From JACVRW01 sp963826165 (GTDB taxonomy: Bacteria; Actinomycetota; Thermoleophilia; Solirubrobacterales; Thermoleophilaceae): DNA of 64,000 bases. The stretch spans positions 62,001 to 126,000 of the forward strand of contig CAWGWC010000009.1 of NCBI GenBank assembly GCA_963826165.1, in the 5' to 3' direction. Both the position numbers and the translations under genes were made by a program. Below the pieces are notes generated by a model. It searched no databases, was not told where the DNA came from, and saw nothing but the letters and a program-made list of their open reading frames with translations. This document shows positions 28,138-36,921 of this stretch, in pieces. Every line of letters begins with the position of its first letter. Positions within the stretch are counted from its first letter, which is position 1.

Positions 28138-30294
28138 CTACCCGGTGCCGCCGGTGCCGCCGGTGCCACCCGTTCCGGGGGCCGGAGTGGACTCAGGGGG
28201 CGGCTGGATCTCCGGCGGCGGCTGGGGTTCCGACTCGTAGAGATCCGGGTCGTACTGGCCGCCGCCCTCGGAGGTGTCTCCGGTGTCGTCGGTGTCCGAG
28301 TTGTAGTCGGGATCCTCGGTGTAGCCACTGCCGGCGTCGTAGTCGTAGTAGCTGCCGGTGTCGGCGCCACCCGTGCTCGCGTACTTGCCGAAGAACGGTG
28401 AAGACACGAAGGGCTCGGTCGGCGTGGGGAACGACCCGCAGAAATCGCCGTGCGCGGGCGTCATGAAGGCGTTCCAGACCGGGGCGGCGTAGGTGCCGCC
28501 CTGAGCGCCGGGCATGGCCACGCCGGCGTCCGGGTAGCCCACCCACACCGCGGCGGAGAGCTCGGGCGTGTAGCCCACGAACCAGGCGTCCTTCGCCTCG
28601 TCGGTGGTGCCGGTCTTACCCGCCGCGGGGCAGCCGTAGCTCGCCGCGGTGCCGGTGCCGGACTGCACGTTCTGCTCGAGGATCTGGGTGACTTCGTAGG
28701 CCTGTCCGTCGGTCATCACCCGGGTGCCCTTCGGCTTGGCCAGCTTCTCGCTCTTGCCGTCGGGGAAGACGACCTTCTCGATCCCGGTGGGCCGGTGGCG
28801 CACCCCGCCGCTGGCCAGCGTGGCGTAGGCGCCGGCCATCTCGAGCGTCGTGACCCCGCGGGTCAGGCCGCCCAGGCCCTCGGCGGGATAGCAGTCGAGC
28901 TTGGTCTGGATGCCCAGCCGCTTGGCCGTCTGGCACACGGCGTCGGGGCCGACGTCGAGGATGAGCTGCGCGTAGACCGAGTTGTCCGAGGACAGCGTGG
29001 CCCGGGTGAGCGTCACGTTGCCGGCGTAGGTGTCGCCGAAGGTCTTGACCTGCCAGGTGCCGTACTCCGGGTCGTTGATGTTCAGCGGCTTCGACGTGTA
29101 GGTGGTCGAGTCCGGGTCGACGCCCTTGAGGACCGCGGCCGTGAGCACCATCGTCTTGAACGCCGACCCGGGCTGGCGATGCCCCTGGGCCGCGATGTTG
29201 AACAGGCGGTCGTCGTAGGTGCCGCTGGACGCCATCGCACGGATCTTGCCGTCGCGGGGGTCCACCGCAACGATGGCCGAGCTCGGCCCCGCGGGGTCGC
29301 CGTAGTAGGAGTTGATCGCGTTGCGAGCGTCCTCCTGCATCTTCGGGTCGATCGTGGTGAACACCCGCAGTCCACCGCGGCGCACGACGCCCACGCCGTA
29401 GCGCTCGATCAGCTGCTCCTGCACGTAGTCGAAGAAGTAGGGCTCGCGCCTGGTGCTGTAGCGCGTGCCGCGGCTGAGCTTGAGCTTCTCCTGTGCCGCC
29501 TCGCGCTGCTCGGCCACGGTGATGTAGCCGTTGTCGGCCATGGCCTTGAGCACCTCGTTGCGCCGCTGCACCGCGGTGGCCGGATTGCGGAAGGGGTTGT
29601 ACTGCGAGGGCGCCTGGGGAAGGCCGGCCAGGAGGGCGGCCTCGGCGAGGGTCAGGTCCTTGGCCCCCTTGTCGAAGAAGGTGACCGCGGCGGCGTGGAT
29701 GCCGATGGCGGTGCGTCCGCCCACCGTGCCGTAGGGAATCGAGTTGAGGTACTGGTGGAGGATCCAGCGCTTGGAGCGCTGCTCCTCGAGCTCCGAGGCC
29801 AGCTTGGCCTCACGGATCTTGCGCTTGAAGTCTCGCTTGGGATCACGGATGTACAGCGCCCGGACGAGCTGCTGGGTGATGGTCGATCCGCCCTGCACCG
29901 TCTTGCCCGACTCGAGGTTCTTGATCCCCGCCCGGATGATCGCGTTCACGTCCACGCCCTGGTGCTTGTAGAAGCGCTCGTCCTCGATGGCCACCGTGGA
30001 CTGGCGCACCACCGGCGGCATGTCCGCGAAGGGCACCACGCGGCGGACGATGTCCGACTGCACGAAGCCGAGGCGCGTGCCGTCGGAGGCGAAGACCACC
30101 GACACCTCGCCCTTGTCGTCGGCCCGCAGCTCGCTGAGGTCGGGGGCGGTGGACGCTATGGCCAGCACGTAGCCGGCGACCGAGAGGACGCCGATGACGA
30201 TGACGGTGGCGAGCAGCCCTAGCGCCAGGGCAGCCTTCCCCTTGGCGCCGCCGGAGTGCTTACGCCTCCTCAACTGTCTGTGCCGGTGGTTCAT
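28138..30294 (-). CDS. Class A penicillin-binding protein (glycosyltransferase/transpeptidase)
   Basis: The 718-residue protein has a basic cytoplasmic end and one membrane helix (about 22-46). A GT51 domain follows with EDERFYKHQGVD and GGSTITQQLVR, then a transpeptidase with SxxK in PGSAFKT, SSDNS, and KTGTTDEAKDAWF. The C-terminal 90 residues are low-complexity Gly/Asp/Tyr/Pro, ending in TGG repeats. It polymerises and cross-links peptidoglycan. thiL follows directly, so they probably share a transcript although unrelated in function. Confidence 0.95.
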   Translation of the reverse strand: MNHRHRQLRRRKHSGGAKGKAALALGLLATVIVIGVLSVAGYVLAIASTAPDLSELRADDKGEVSVVFASDGTRLGFVQSDIVRRVVPFADMPPVVRQSTVAIEDERFYKHQGVDVNAIIRAGIKNLESGKTVQGGSTITQQLVRALYIRDPKRDFKRKIREAKLASELEEQRSKRWILHQYLNSIPYGTVGGRTAIGIHAAAVTFFDKGAKDLTLAEAALLAGLPQAPSQYNPFRNPATAVQRRNEVLKAMADNGYITVAEQREAAQEKLKLSRGTRYSTRREPYFFDYVQEQLIERYGVGVVRRGGLRVFTTIDPKMQEDARNAINSYYGDPAGPSSAIVAVDPRDGKIRAMASSGTYDDRLFNIAAQGHRQPGSAFKTMVLTAAVLKGVDPDSTTYTSKPLNINDPEYGTWQVKTFGDTYAGNVTLTRATLSSDNSVYAQLILDVGPDAVCQTAKRLGIQTKLDCYPAEGLGGLTRGVTTLEMAGAYATLASGGVRHRPTGIEKVVFPDGKSEKLAKPKGTRVMTDGQAYEVTQILEQNVQSGTGTAASYGCPAAGKTGTTDEAKDAWFVGYTPELSAAVWVGYPDAGVAMPGAQGGTYAAPVWNAFMTPAHGDFCGSFPTPTEPFVSSPFFGKYASTGGADTGSYYDYDAGSGYTEDPDYNSDTDDTGDTSEGGGQYDPDLYESEPQPPPEIQPPPESTPAPGTGGTGGTGGTG

Positions 30295-30322
30295 GGAAAC
30301 GGGTTCCGCGCGCTTCCCCTGC

Positions 30323-31123
30323 TCAGGAGGCCTCGACGGAGGATAGACCGTGCCCGCGCAATTCCCGCAGCCAGCGGCGGCGCAGCTCCGCGGCCACCTG
30401 TCCGCGGGTGCCGGCGTCGGTCGCCCAGGTGGTGGCGCTGAGGCGCACGCCCTCCTTGTCGACCTCCGCCACGACGGCCGCGACGCCGTCGTCCTCGGAC
30501 TCGATCAACTCGATGGCCCGGTCGAGGTCGGCGTCGGGCGGGAGCCACACCGACACCTCCACCTGGACTCGCGGGTCGTGGATGGTGAAGTTCTCCACCG
30601 AGCTCTGGGCCAGGCGCTCGTTGGGCACGATCAGACGATGGCCGTTGTCCAGGCGGATGTAGGTGTAGCTGAGCCGCACGTCCTCCACCTCGCCCGTCTC
30701 GTCCTCGAACTTCACGAGGTCGCCGATGCGGATCGGCTGGGTTATGGCGAGCAGGATTCCGGCGATCGCGTTGGCCAAGGTGGCGCGGGCGGCGAAGCCG
30801 ATCACCAGGCCGAGCACGGCGGAAGAGGCGAGGACGCCGGTGGCGATGTGCTGGACGGTGTCGAACTGCCACAGAGCGGCCGCGAGGCCGATCACGATGA
30901 TCAGCGCGAACACGAGACGGCGCACCAGCCGCAGGCGTGTGTTGGTGACCGGCGAGAGCTCGCCGCCCGCCATGCGGGTGCTCACCGTCTTGCCCTGGCG
31001 CGCGAGCGCGCGGTCCACCAGCTTGGCGGCGATGAACGCCACCACGACGATCGCGATGGCGGCGATCCAGTTCTCGTTGCGCGCGAGGTAGGACTCGGCG
31101 GTGTAGAAATCGACTCCCGGCAT
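30323..31123 (-). CDS. Small-conductance mechanosensitive channel family protein (MscS)
   Basis: ATG 31123 gives 266 residues; upstream in-frame sequence is Arg/Ala-rich and antisense to the next gene. There are three membrane helices; the third is the glycine/alanine-rich pore helix (SAVLGLVIGFAARATLANAIAG). The MscS beta domain follows (PIRIGDLVKF..GEVEDVRLSYTYIR and IVPNERLAQSSVENF). It releases solutes on osmotic downshock, which fits the trehalose genes elsewhere in the window. No ribosome site is seen; a TAGCCT lies 8 bases upstream, so it may be leaderless. Confidence 0.9.
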   Translation of the reverse strand: MPGVDFYTAESYLARNENWIAAIAIVVVAFIAAKLVDRALARQGKTVSTRMAGGELSPVTNTRLRLVRRLVFALIIVIGLAAALWQFDTVQHIATGVLASSAVLGLVIGFAARATLANAIAGILLAITQPIRIGDLVKFEDETGEVEDVRLSYTYIRLDNGHRLIVPNERLAQSSVENFTIHDPRVQVEVSVWLPPDADLDRAIELIESEDDGVAAVVAEVDKEGVRLSATTWATDAGTRGQVAAELRRRWLRELRGHGLSSVEAS

Positions 31124-32381
31124 GGCGTATGAGGCTACCCCCGCCGCGGCGCGCCAGATGGCGGCCGCCCGCGACTCCGCGGCGCTGCAGGCCGCGTGGC
31201 GCGTGGCCTGGACGACCCGCCTCGGGGTTCTCCTCGTTGCGGTCTTCGCCGCACTCACCCTCGGTCCTGCGAGCGGCGGCCTGGCCCGCGAGAACGAGCT
31301 CAAGTTCGACTCCCCGGAGCTCACCCATGCGCTGGCCGAGCCCGTGCTGTCGCCGCTCGCCCGCTGGGACGCGGTGTGGTACCTGCGGATCGCCGATTCG
31401 GGCTACACGGGCAGCGAGCCGCGGGCCGCGTTCTTCCCGCTCTATCCGCTCCTGATCCGGGCACTGGCCGCGCCGGCCGGCGGCTCGCCCGCGGCGCTGC
31501 TGGCGGCCGCCTACCTGATCGCACTGGGCGCCTTCGTGGTTGCGCTCGCCCTCCTGTACCGGCTGGTGGAGCTCGAGCTCGGCCGCCGGCTGGCCCGGCC
31601 GACGCTCCTCCTCCTGGCGCTGTTCCCGGCGGCGGTGTTCTTCGGCGCGCCCTACTCGGAGAGCGTCTTCCTGCTGTGCGCGGTGGGCGCGTTCTACGCC
31701 GCCCGGACCGGCCGCTTCGCCTGGGCCGCGACGGCGGCTCTGGGCGCGGCCACCACGCGCAGCGCTGGGCTGCTCCTGCTGGTGCCGCTGGCCATGTTGT
31801 GGTGGAGCTCGCGCGAGCGTCGCCCGGCGGACGCCGCCTGGCTGTTGCTCGCGCCGCTGGGCGTGGCCGCGTACGCCGGCTGGCTCGGGCTCACCGAGGG
31901 TGACGCGCTGCGCTTCCTCGACGTGCAGGGCGCATGGTCGCGCGAGCTCGTGGTCCCGCTCACCGGCGCCTGGGACGGCTTGGTCGCGGCCCTCGACGGT
32001 GCCCGCCAGCTGGCCTCGGGCTCGCGCAAGCCGGTCTACTTCGAGATCGCGGCGGGCGACCCGTACCGGATCGCGGCGATCAACATCATGCTGTTCGCCT
32101 TCCTGGTGTTCGCGCTCGTGGCCTGCGTGGGGGTGCTGCAACGGCTGCCGCGCGCCTACGGCGTCTGGGTGGCGGCGTCGCTGGTGCTGCCGCTGTCGTT
32201 TCCCGTCACGCCACAGCCGCTCATGTCGCTGCCCCGCTTCGTGGCCGTGCTGTTCCCGATCTTCATGTGGCTGGCCGTGGTGTGCGACGAGCGCCGCAAC
32301 ACTGACCTGGTGGCCGGCGCGTCGGCGGTGGGTCTCGGCCTGTTCACCGCGCAGTTCGCCGGCTGGCACTGGATCTCCTGA
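31122..32381 (+). CDS. PIG-V-like mannosyltransferase, integral membrane
   Basis: The 419-residue protein has about ten membrane helices and PIG-V family motifs: LARWDAVWYLRIADSGY in the first outer loop, FFPLYPLLIR, and LFPAAVFFGAPYSESVFLL. These GT-C enzymes use polyprenyl-phosphate mannose to mannosylate lipids or glycans outside the membrane. ATG 31122 overlaps the divergent MscS start; the ATG at 31158 is an equally good start. The stop overlaps the HAD gene (TGATG). Confidence 0.82.
   Translation: MAYEATPAAARQMAAARDSAALQAAWRVAWTTRLGVLLVAVFAALTLGPASGGLARENELKFDSPELTHALAEPVLSPLARWDAVWYLRIADSGYTGSEPRAAFFPLYPLLIRALAAPAGGSPAALLAAAYLIALGAFVVALALLYRLVELELGRRLARPTLLLLALFPAAVFFGAPYSESVFLLCAVGAFYAARTGRFAWAATAALGAATTRSAGLLLLVPLAMLWWSSRERRPADAAWLLLAPLGVAAYAGWLGLTEGDALRFLDVQGAWSRELVVPLTGAWDGLVAALDGARQLASGSRKPVYFEIAAGDPYRIAAINIMLFAFLVFALVACVGVLQRLPRAYGVWVAASLVLPLSFPVTPQPLMSLPRFVAVLFPIFMWLAVVCDERRNTDLVAGASAVGLGLFTAQFAGWHWIS
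31132..31137 (-). promoter_or_regulatory. Possible -10 element for leaderless MscS-family gene
   Basis: The minus strand reads TAGCCT, ending 8 bases before the ATG at 31123. That spacing would place the first transcribed base at or next to the start codon. Confidence 0.35.
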
Positions 32382-33040
32382 TGGTGGTCTTCCTCGACGC
32401 GCTGGGCACCCTGGTCGAGCTGTCTCCGCCGGCGCCGAGGCTGGTGACGCTCCTGGCCGAGCAGGGCTTCGAGGTCGGCGAGGAGCAGGCGGCGGACGCG
32501 TTCGCCGCCGAGATCTCCTACTACCTCGAGCACCACTTGGAGGGAGCGGACCGGGCCTCGCTCGATCGGTTGCGCGACCGCTGCGCCGATGTCCTGCGCG
32601 CAGAGCTGGGTCTTCCCGGGCTCGACCGGGCGGCGGCCCGTGGGGCGATGCTCGGCGCGCTTCGCTTCGGGGCCTTTCCCGAGGCGCTGGAGGTACTGGC
32701 GCTGCTACGGGAGGGCGGCCACCGCCTTTTGATCGTGAGCAACTGGGACTGCTCGTTGCCCAGCTGGCTCGCGCACACCGGCCTGCTCGAGCTGGTGGAG
32801 GCAGTGGTCACCTCGGCGGAGGCGGGCAGCGCCAAGCCGGATCCCGGAATCTTCGAGCACGCCCTCGAGCTTGCGGGCGCACGTGCCGATCAGACCGTGC
32901 ACGTGGGCGATTCGATCGGCAACGACATCGCGGGAGCGCGTGCGGCGGGGATCCGGGGGGTGCTGGTGCGCCACGACGGACCGATTCCACCGGGAGTGGA
33001 ATCGATCGCGACCCTCCGCGAGCTGCCCGCCCTAATCTGA
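32381..33040 (+). CDS. HAD-superfamily hydrolase
   Basis: The 219-residue protein has HAD motif I FLDALGTLV (nucleophile D6), motif II VSNWD, Lys in SAKPDPGIF and motif IV HVGDSIGNDIAGA, with an alpha-helical cap between I and II. The usual second Asp of motif I (DxD) is Leu8, which would weaken acid-base catalysis. Substrate unknown. It is coupled to the mannosyltransferase upstream and starts 1 base after it in an overlap. Confidence 0.85.
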   Translation: MVVFLDALGTLVELSPPAPRLVTLLAEQGFEVGEEQAADAFAAEISYYLEHHLEGADRASLDRLRDRCADVLRAELGLPGLDRAAARGAMLGALRFGAFPEALEVLALLREGGHRLLIVSNWDCSLPSWLAHTGLLELVEAVVTSAEAGSAKPDPGIFEHALELAGARADQTVHVGDSIGNDIAGARAAGIRGVLVRHDGPIPPGVESIATLRELPALI

Positions 33041-33041
33041 G

Positions 33042-33881
33042 GTGCCCGTGGAACAGAGCGTCCTCCCCTCCCCGCCGCCGCCCGAGCGTCCGGAGCTCCC
33101 CGAGTCGGCGGCCCCGCGCTGGCCCGCCTGGTACTCGGTGGTGGCCTTTCTCGTCGGCCTGATCGGCACGCTGATCGCGGTCGGGATCGTGGCCGCGGCC
33201 ACCGGCGCGGCATCGGACGAGAACGATGTGACCTTCACGATCGTGGCCACGCTGATGCAGAGCCTGATCTTCGTCGGCACGGCCGTGCTGTTCGCCTCGT
33301 TCACGCGCAGGCCGCAGCCCTGGCACTTCGGCCTGCGGCGTGCCCCCTTCTGGCGGACCGTGGGCTGGGCGGCGCTGGGGATGGTGTCCTTCTATGTGAT
33401 CGCGGCGATCTACAGCGCGATCGTCTCGCCCGACGCCGAGCAGACGGTGGCCCAGGACCTCGGCGCCGACCAGGGCACGATCGGGTTGATCGTCGCCGGC
33501 ATCATGGTCATCTGCGTGGCTCCGTTCGCAGAGGAGTTCTTCTTTCGCGGCTTCTTCTACCGGGCGCTCCGCAGTCGCTACTCCGTGCTGGTGGCGGCGC
33601 TGATCGACGGCTTCCTGTTCGGGATCATCCACTACGACTTCTCGGGCGCGGACGCCCTGCTGATCCTGCCCCCGCTCGCGCTGCTCGGCGTGATGTTCTG
33701 CCTGGTCTACGAGAAGACGCAGACGCTGTGGCCGGTGATCGCCCTGCACTCGTTCAACAATGCGGTCGCCTACGGGGTGGCCGTGGAGGATGCGGCGGTG
33801 TCGCTGGTGCTTGGACCGCTGATGCTCGTGGCCTGCATGACGCTGCCGAGGCTGAGCCGCCCGGCGCCCTCGCCCCTGTAG
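33042..33881 (+). CDS. CPBP-family intramembrane glutamic metalloprotease
   Basis: The 279-residue protein has a Pro-rich cytoplasmic start and about seven helices. The CPBP (Abi) motif is EEFFFRG (E-E-x3-R) and the downstream metal ligand is in GIIHYDF, with HSFNNAVAYG in a later helix. Relatives include Rce1-type proteases and bacteriocin-immunity proteins. The substrate is unknown. It begins with GTG 1 base after the HAD stop. Confidence 0.88.
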   Translation: MPVEQSVLPSPPPPERPELPESAAPRWPAWYSVVAFLVGLIGTLIAVGIVAAATGAASDENDVTFTIVATLMQSLIFVGTAVLFASFTRRPQPWHFGLRRAPFWRTVGWAALGMVSFYVIAAIYSAIVSPDAEQTVAQDLGADQGTIGLIVAGIMVICVAPFAEEFFFRGFFYRALRSRYSVLVAALIDGFLFGIIHYDFSGADALLILPPLALLGVMFCLVYEKTQTLWPVIALHSFNNAVAYGVAVEDAAVSLVLGPLMLVACMTLPRLSRPAPSPL

Positions 33882-33941
33882 GGGCGACCCTTCGTCCAAA
33901 CGGCGCCCAAACCCGCGCTCTGCATGCCATAGTGAGCCGCC

Positions 33942-34928
33942 ATGAACGGACGCGTCGCGCTCTTCCTGTCCCTGGCCCTGCTCGTCGCGGCCCCGGCTGG
34001 AGCGGTTGCCCAGACCCCGCCCGCCCCCGTGCCTCCCGCCCCGGCACCGGCTCCCGTGCCTGCCGCGGGCAAGGCCTCGATCTCGGTGTCCAAGGGCCTG
34101 GCCACGAAGAAGATGCGCTACGCGGCGCCCTTCCAGCAGCTCGTGGTCAGCGGCCGGGTCAAGCCGTACGTGGCCGGCCAGTCCCTGGTGCTCCACGTGG
34201 TGCACCGGAACAAGCTGACCAGGCGGATCGGCGTGGCCGTGGGCGCCAAGGGCCGCTACCGGGTTCCGGTGCAGCTGAAGAAGAAGGGCGGCTTTCGCCT
34301 CTACGTCAAGCACGCTGCGACGGCAGCACAGAAGGCCTTCCGCTCGCGCGGCAAGCGCGTGACGGTGGTCGACTGGCAGGCCGGCGCAGGCGCCAGTGGA
34401 ACGAAGGTGCTGATCCTCCAGCGCGGCCTCGCGCGCCTCGGCTTCGCCACGCCGGTCAACGGCAACTACGACTGGCTCACCGCCAACGCGGTCAACGCCT
34501 TCCGCAAGACCAACGGCATGGGCCGCGACGGCTACGCCATGAAGTCCGTCTACGCCAAGGTGTTCCGGCGCCAGGGGGCGTACAAGCTGCGCTACCCGAA
34601 GGCGGGCAAGCATGTGGAGTTCGACTGGTCACGCCAGGTGCTCGTGCTGGCCGACAAGGGCCGGCCCGTCCGCACGTACCACACCTCCTCCGGCACGCCG
34701 GCCACGCCGACGGTGTTCGGCACGTACAAGTTCTACCTCCAGACCCCGGGGACCAACTCCAAGGGCATGGTCCACTCCTCGTACTTCATCCGGGGCTATG
34801 CGATCCACGGCTATGCGTCGGTGCCCAACTATCCGGCGAGCCACGGCTGCCTCAGGGTGCCGGTCCCCAACGCGGCGTCGATCTTCGGCTGGATCGACAT
34901 CGGCGACACGATCTTCTCGTACAAGTAG
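33942..34928 (+). CDS. L,D-transpeptidase (YkuD) with peptidoglycan-binding domain
   Basis: The 328-residue exported protein has a signal peptide (cleavage near AVAQ-TP), a Pro-rich linker and a beta-rich domain. A peptidoglycan-binding-like segment follows (LQRGLARLGFATPVNGNYD), then the YkuD domain ending in HGYASVPNYPASHGCLRVP, which contains the catalytic SHGC Cys and His. It makes 3-3 cross-links or attaches proteins to peptidoglycan. A strong hairpin follows the stop. Confidence 0.92.
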   Translation: MNGRVALFLSLALLVAAPAGAVAQTPPAPVPPAPAPAPVPAAGKASISVSKGLATKKMRYAAPFQQLVVSGRVKPYVAGQSLVLHVVHRNKLTRRIGVAVGAKGRYRVPVQLKKKGGFRLYVKHAATAAQKAFRSRGKRVTVVDWQAGAGASGTKVLILQRGLARLGFATPVNGNYDWLTANAVNAFRKTNGMGRDGYAMKSVYAKVFRRQGAYKLRYPKAGKHVEFDWSRQVLVLADKGRPVRTYHTSSGTPATPTVFGTYKFYLQTPGTNSKGMVHSSYFIRGYAIHGYASVPNYPASHGCLRVPVPNAASIFGWIDIGDTIFSYK

Positions 34929-34963
34929 CCGCGGCCGACAGCGCGCGCCGGCCCGGACGCGCA

Positions 34964-34996
34964 ACGACCCCGCCGGCTTTCGCCTGACGGGGTCGT
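34964..34996. terminator. Bidirectional hairpin terminator between convergent genes
   Basis: The arm ACGACCCCG (34964-34972) pairs perfectly with CGGGGTCGT (34988-34996) around a 15-base loop containing GGCTTTCGCC. It lies between the convergent L,D-transpeptidase and M23 genes and can serve both strands. There is no long T-run, as is common in GC-rich genomes. Confidence 0.65.
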
Positions 34997-35044
34997 CGCG
35001 GGTCCCCCCATGCCGCCGGCCCGCCGGGCGGGCGGCCCCTGGGC

Positions 35045-36907
35045 TCAGCCTGTTGGAGCGGTGACGGAGGTCTCCGGTGCGGTGGCGCCGCCGGTGGCCG
35101 GGGCCGGAGCCGCCTCAGCGGGAGCCGCGGGCGCCTCGGCCGCAGGCGCCGGAGCGGGCGCGGCCTCGACCGGGGCCGGAGTGGCGGGGGCCGCCGGAGC
35201 GACCGGGGCGGGCTCCACGGGCGCCGGTGCCACCGGAGCCGGTGCGGCCTCCACCGGGGCGGCCGGAGTGACCGGAGCCGCTGGGGTGACCGGCGCCGGT
35301 GCGGGTGCCGCCGGAGTGACCGGAGCGGGTGCGGGTGCCACGGGAGTGACCGGGACGGTCTCCACGGGCGCCGGAGCCACCGGGGCGGCCGGGGTGACCG
35401 GGGCCACCGGAGTGACCGGTACGGCCTCCACGGGCGCCGGAGCCACCGGGGCGGCCGGGGTGACCGGAGCCGCCGGGGTGACCGGCGCGGGTGCGGGTGC
35501 CACCGGAGTGATCGGCGCGGCCGGCGCCGCGGGTGCCACCTCGGCGGGCGCAACCTGAGCGGCCGTCCTGGCTTGCTCGACCTGCTGCGCCAGGACGGTG
35601 TCCTGACTCGAGCCGGCCACCGCACCGCCGCCGTACTGCGTGACGGTCATCGTGGTGCGGGCCTTTCCGGCGCCGCCCTTGGTGGCCGTGGCCACCACTG
35701 CCCGGCCGGACGAGCCGCCCACCGCGCTGGCCGTGGAGCTGGCGCTCTTGCCGGGGATCGTGCTACCGGAGAGGTAGCGCGCCGGATCCTGCGCCTGCCC
35801 GTTCACGCGGGTCTCGAAGTGGAGGTGCGGCCCCGTGCAGCTGCCCGTGCAGCCCACGTAGCCGATCACCTGCCCCTGCCTGACCTGTGCACCCTGCGAG
35901 GTGGCAAAGCGCGACATGTGGGCGTAGCACGTGGAGAACTGGCTCGTGTGGGTGATGCAGACGATGTTTCCGTAGCCGCTCTGCTGACCGGCGAAGCTCA
36001 CCGAGCCGCAGGCGGCGGCGCGGATCGCGGTGCCGGTGGGCGCGGCGAGGTCGACGCCATCGTGGTTGCGTCCCCAGCGCGGGCCGAAGGGCGACGTCTG
36101 GGTGCCCTTGACCGGGTTGGCGATGGTGGAGGAGCCACAGCTGCCCGTGCCCGGAGAGGGGGCTGGGGACGGCGTGGCGTTGGTCTGGGGGGCGGGGGTG
36201 TCGGTCGAGCCGCCGCCGGGGTCGCTCGAATCCGCGTCACCGGTGTCGCCCGTACCGGCGCCCGTGTCGGCGCCATCCTGCCGAGGCTGGGCGGGAGGGT
36301 CGCTCTCCGGAGCGCTCTGGGCGTCGCCGCCCAGCGAGTAGCCACCCGGATCGCCCTTCGCCTCGAGGGCCGCACCCGCCTCGACGAGGCGCTTCTCGAT
36401 GCGCTGCTTCACGGCGTCGGGGACGTTGTAGCCGCCGGCCGAGCTCGCGCCGGCGCTCGTGCCCGAGCCCTTCTCGAACAGCGAGCCCCAGGTGGCGAGG
36501 CCAACGATCCCGTCGACCTCCAGACCCGCACGGGCCTGGTACTGACGCACCGCGGTGTCGGTCTGCGCGCCGAAGATCCCGTCCGCGGAGACGCCCAGCG
36601 CTCGCTGGACGTGGGCCACCAGGTCCCCCTGGCTGCCGAGCTGAAGGGGCAGGCCGCCCTCCCGGATCTCGATCGCGCGGTTGGCGGGAGATTCGCCGGC
36701 AACCGCGGCCTTCACGTTTGACGACATCTGGGCGGCGGCCACGGAGGCCCCGGGTCCGGCCAGCATGGCGCCGGCGAGCGCGGCCGACATGTTGCGCTTG
36801 CGGGCATGCTCACGTCGCGCCTTGGGTAGAAGTTGTCTACGGCGATGGGAGCGCTCGGTGGAGCGCAGCCAGTACTCAGGCTGGGCCAGATCCCTGTGGG
36901 TTCTCAT
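35045..36907 (-). CDS. M23 peptidoglycan endopeptidase with peptidoglycan-binding domain and long Pro/Ala/Val tail
   Basis: The 620-residue exported protein starts with a basic region and a signal peptide ending near SVAAAQ. A peptidoglycan-binding domain follows (VQRALGVSADGIFGAQTDTAV), a Ser/Gly/Pro linker, and the M23 domain with zinc motifs NHDGVDL (H-x3-D) and GPHLHFE (H-x-H). The last 170 or so residues are APAPVTPAAP-type repeats. It cuts peptidoglycan cross-bridges. AAGGAAGGGG lies 9 bases before the ATG. The leader carries a c-di-AMP riboswitch. Confidence 0.9.
   Translation of the reverse strand: MRTHRDLAQPEYWLRSTERSHRRRQLLPKARREHARKRNMSAALAGAMLAGPGASVAAAQMSSNVKAAVAGESPANRAIEIREGGLPLQLGSQGDLVAHVQRALGVSADGIFGAQTDTAVRQYQARAGLEVDGIVGLATWGSLFEKGSGTSAGASSAGGYNVPDAVKQRIEKRLVEAGAALEAKGDPGGYSLGGDAQSAPESDPPAQPRQDGADTGAGTGDTGDADSSDPGGGSTDTPAPQTNATPSPAPSPGTGSCGSSTIANPVKGTQTSPFGPRWGRNHDGVDLAAPTGTAIRAAACGSVSFAGQQSGYGNIVCITHTSQFSTCYAHMSRFATSQGAQVRQGQVIGYVGCTGSCTGPHLHFETRVNGQAQDPARYLSGSTIPGKSASSTASAVGGSSGRAVVATATKGGAGKARTTMTVTQYGGGAVAGSSQDTVLAQQVEQARTAAQVAPAEVAPAAPAAPITPVAPAPAPVTPAAPVTPAAPVAPAPVEAVPVTPVAPVTPAAPVAPAPVETVPVTPVAPAPAPVTPAAPAPAPVTPAAPVTPAAPVEAAPAPVAPAPVEPAPVAPAAPATPAPVEAAPAPAPAAEAPAAPAEAAPAPATGGATAPETSVTAPTG
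35060..35560 (-). repeat. Coding low-complexity Pro/Ala/Val/Thr repeat
   Basis: Imperfect repeats built from units such as VAPAPVE, VTPAAP and TPVAPAP fill the C-terminal end of the M23 protein. At DNA level the units are GC-rich and partly identical, including a near-perfect duplication around GTGACCGG-GCC-type blocks. The repeat may span the cell wall; its copy number is likely to vary between strains. Confidence 0.8.
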
Positions 36908-36921
36908 CCGTCATGTCCCCT

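Noticed and set aside
28138..28200. Short GCCGGTGCC-type repeats at the PBP 3' end
   Set aside because: They encode a Thr-Gly-Gly tail in frame. Units are 9 bases with no spacers, so this is not CRISPR or a regulatory array.
35045..35575. Plus-strand frame 35010-35558 rich in Ala, Gly and Thr
   Set aside because: It is the complement of the M23 Pro/Ala repeat. Codon bias and the signal peptide, zinc motifs and riboswitch all support the minus strand.
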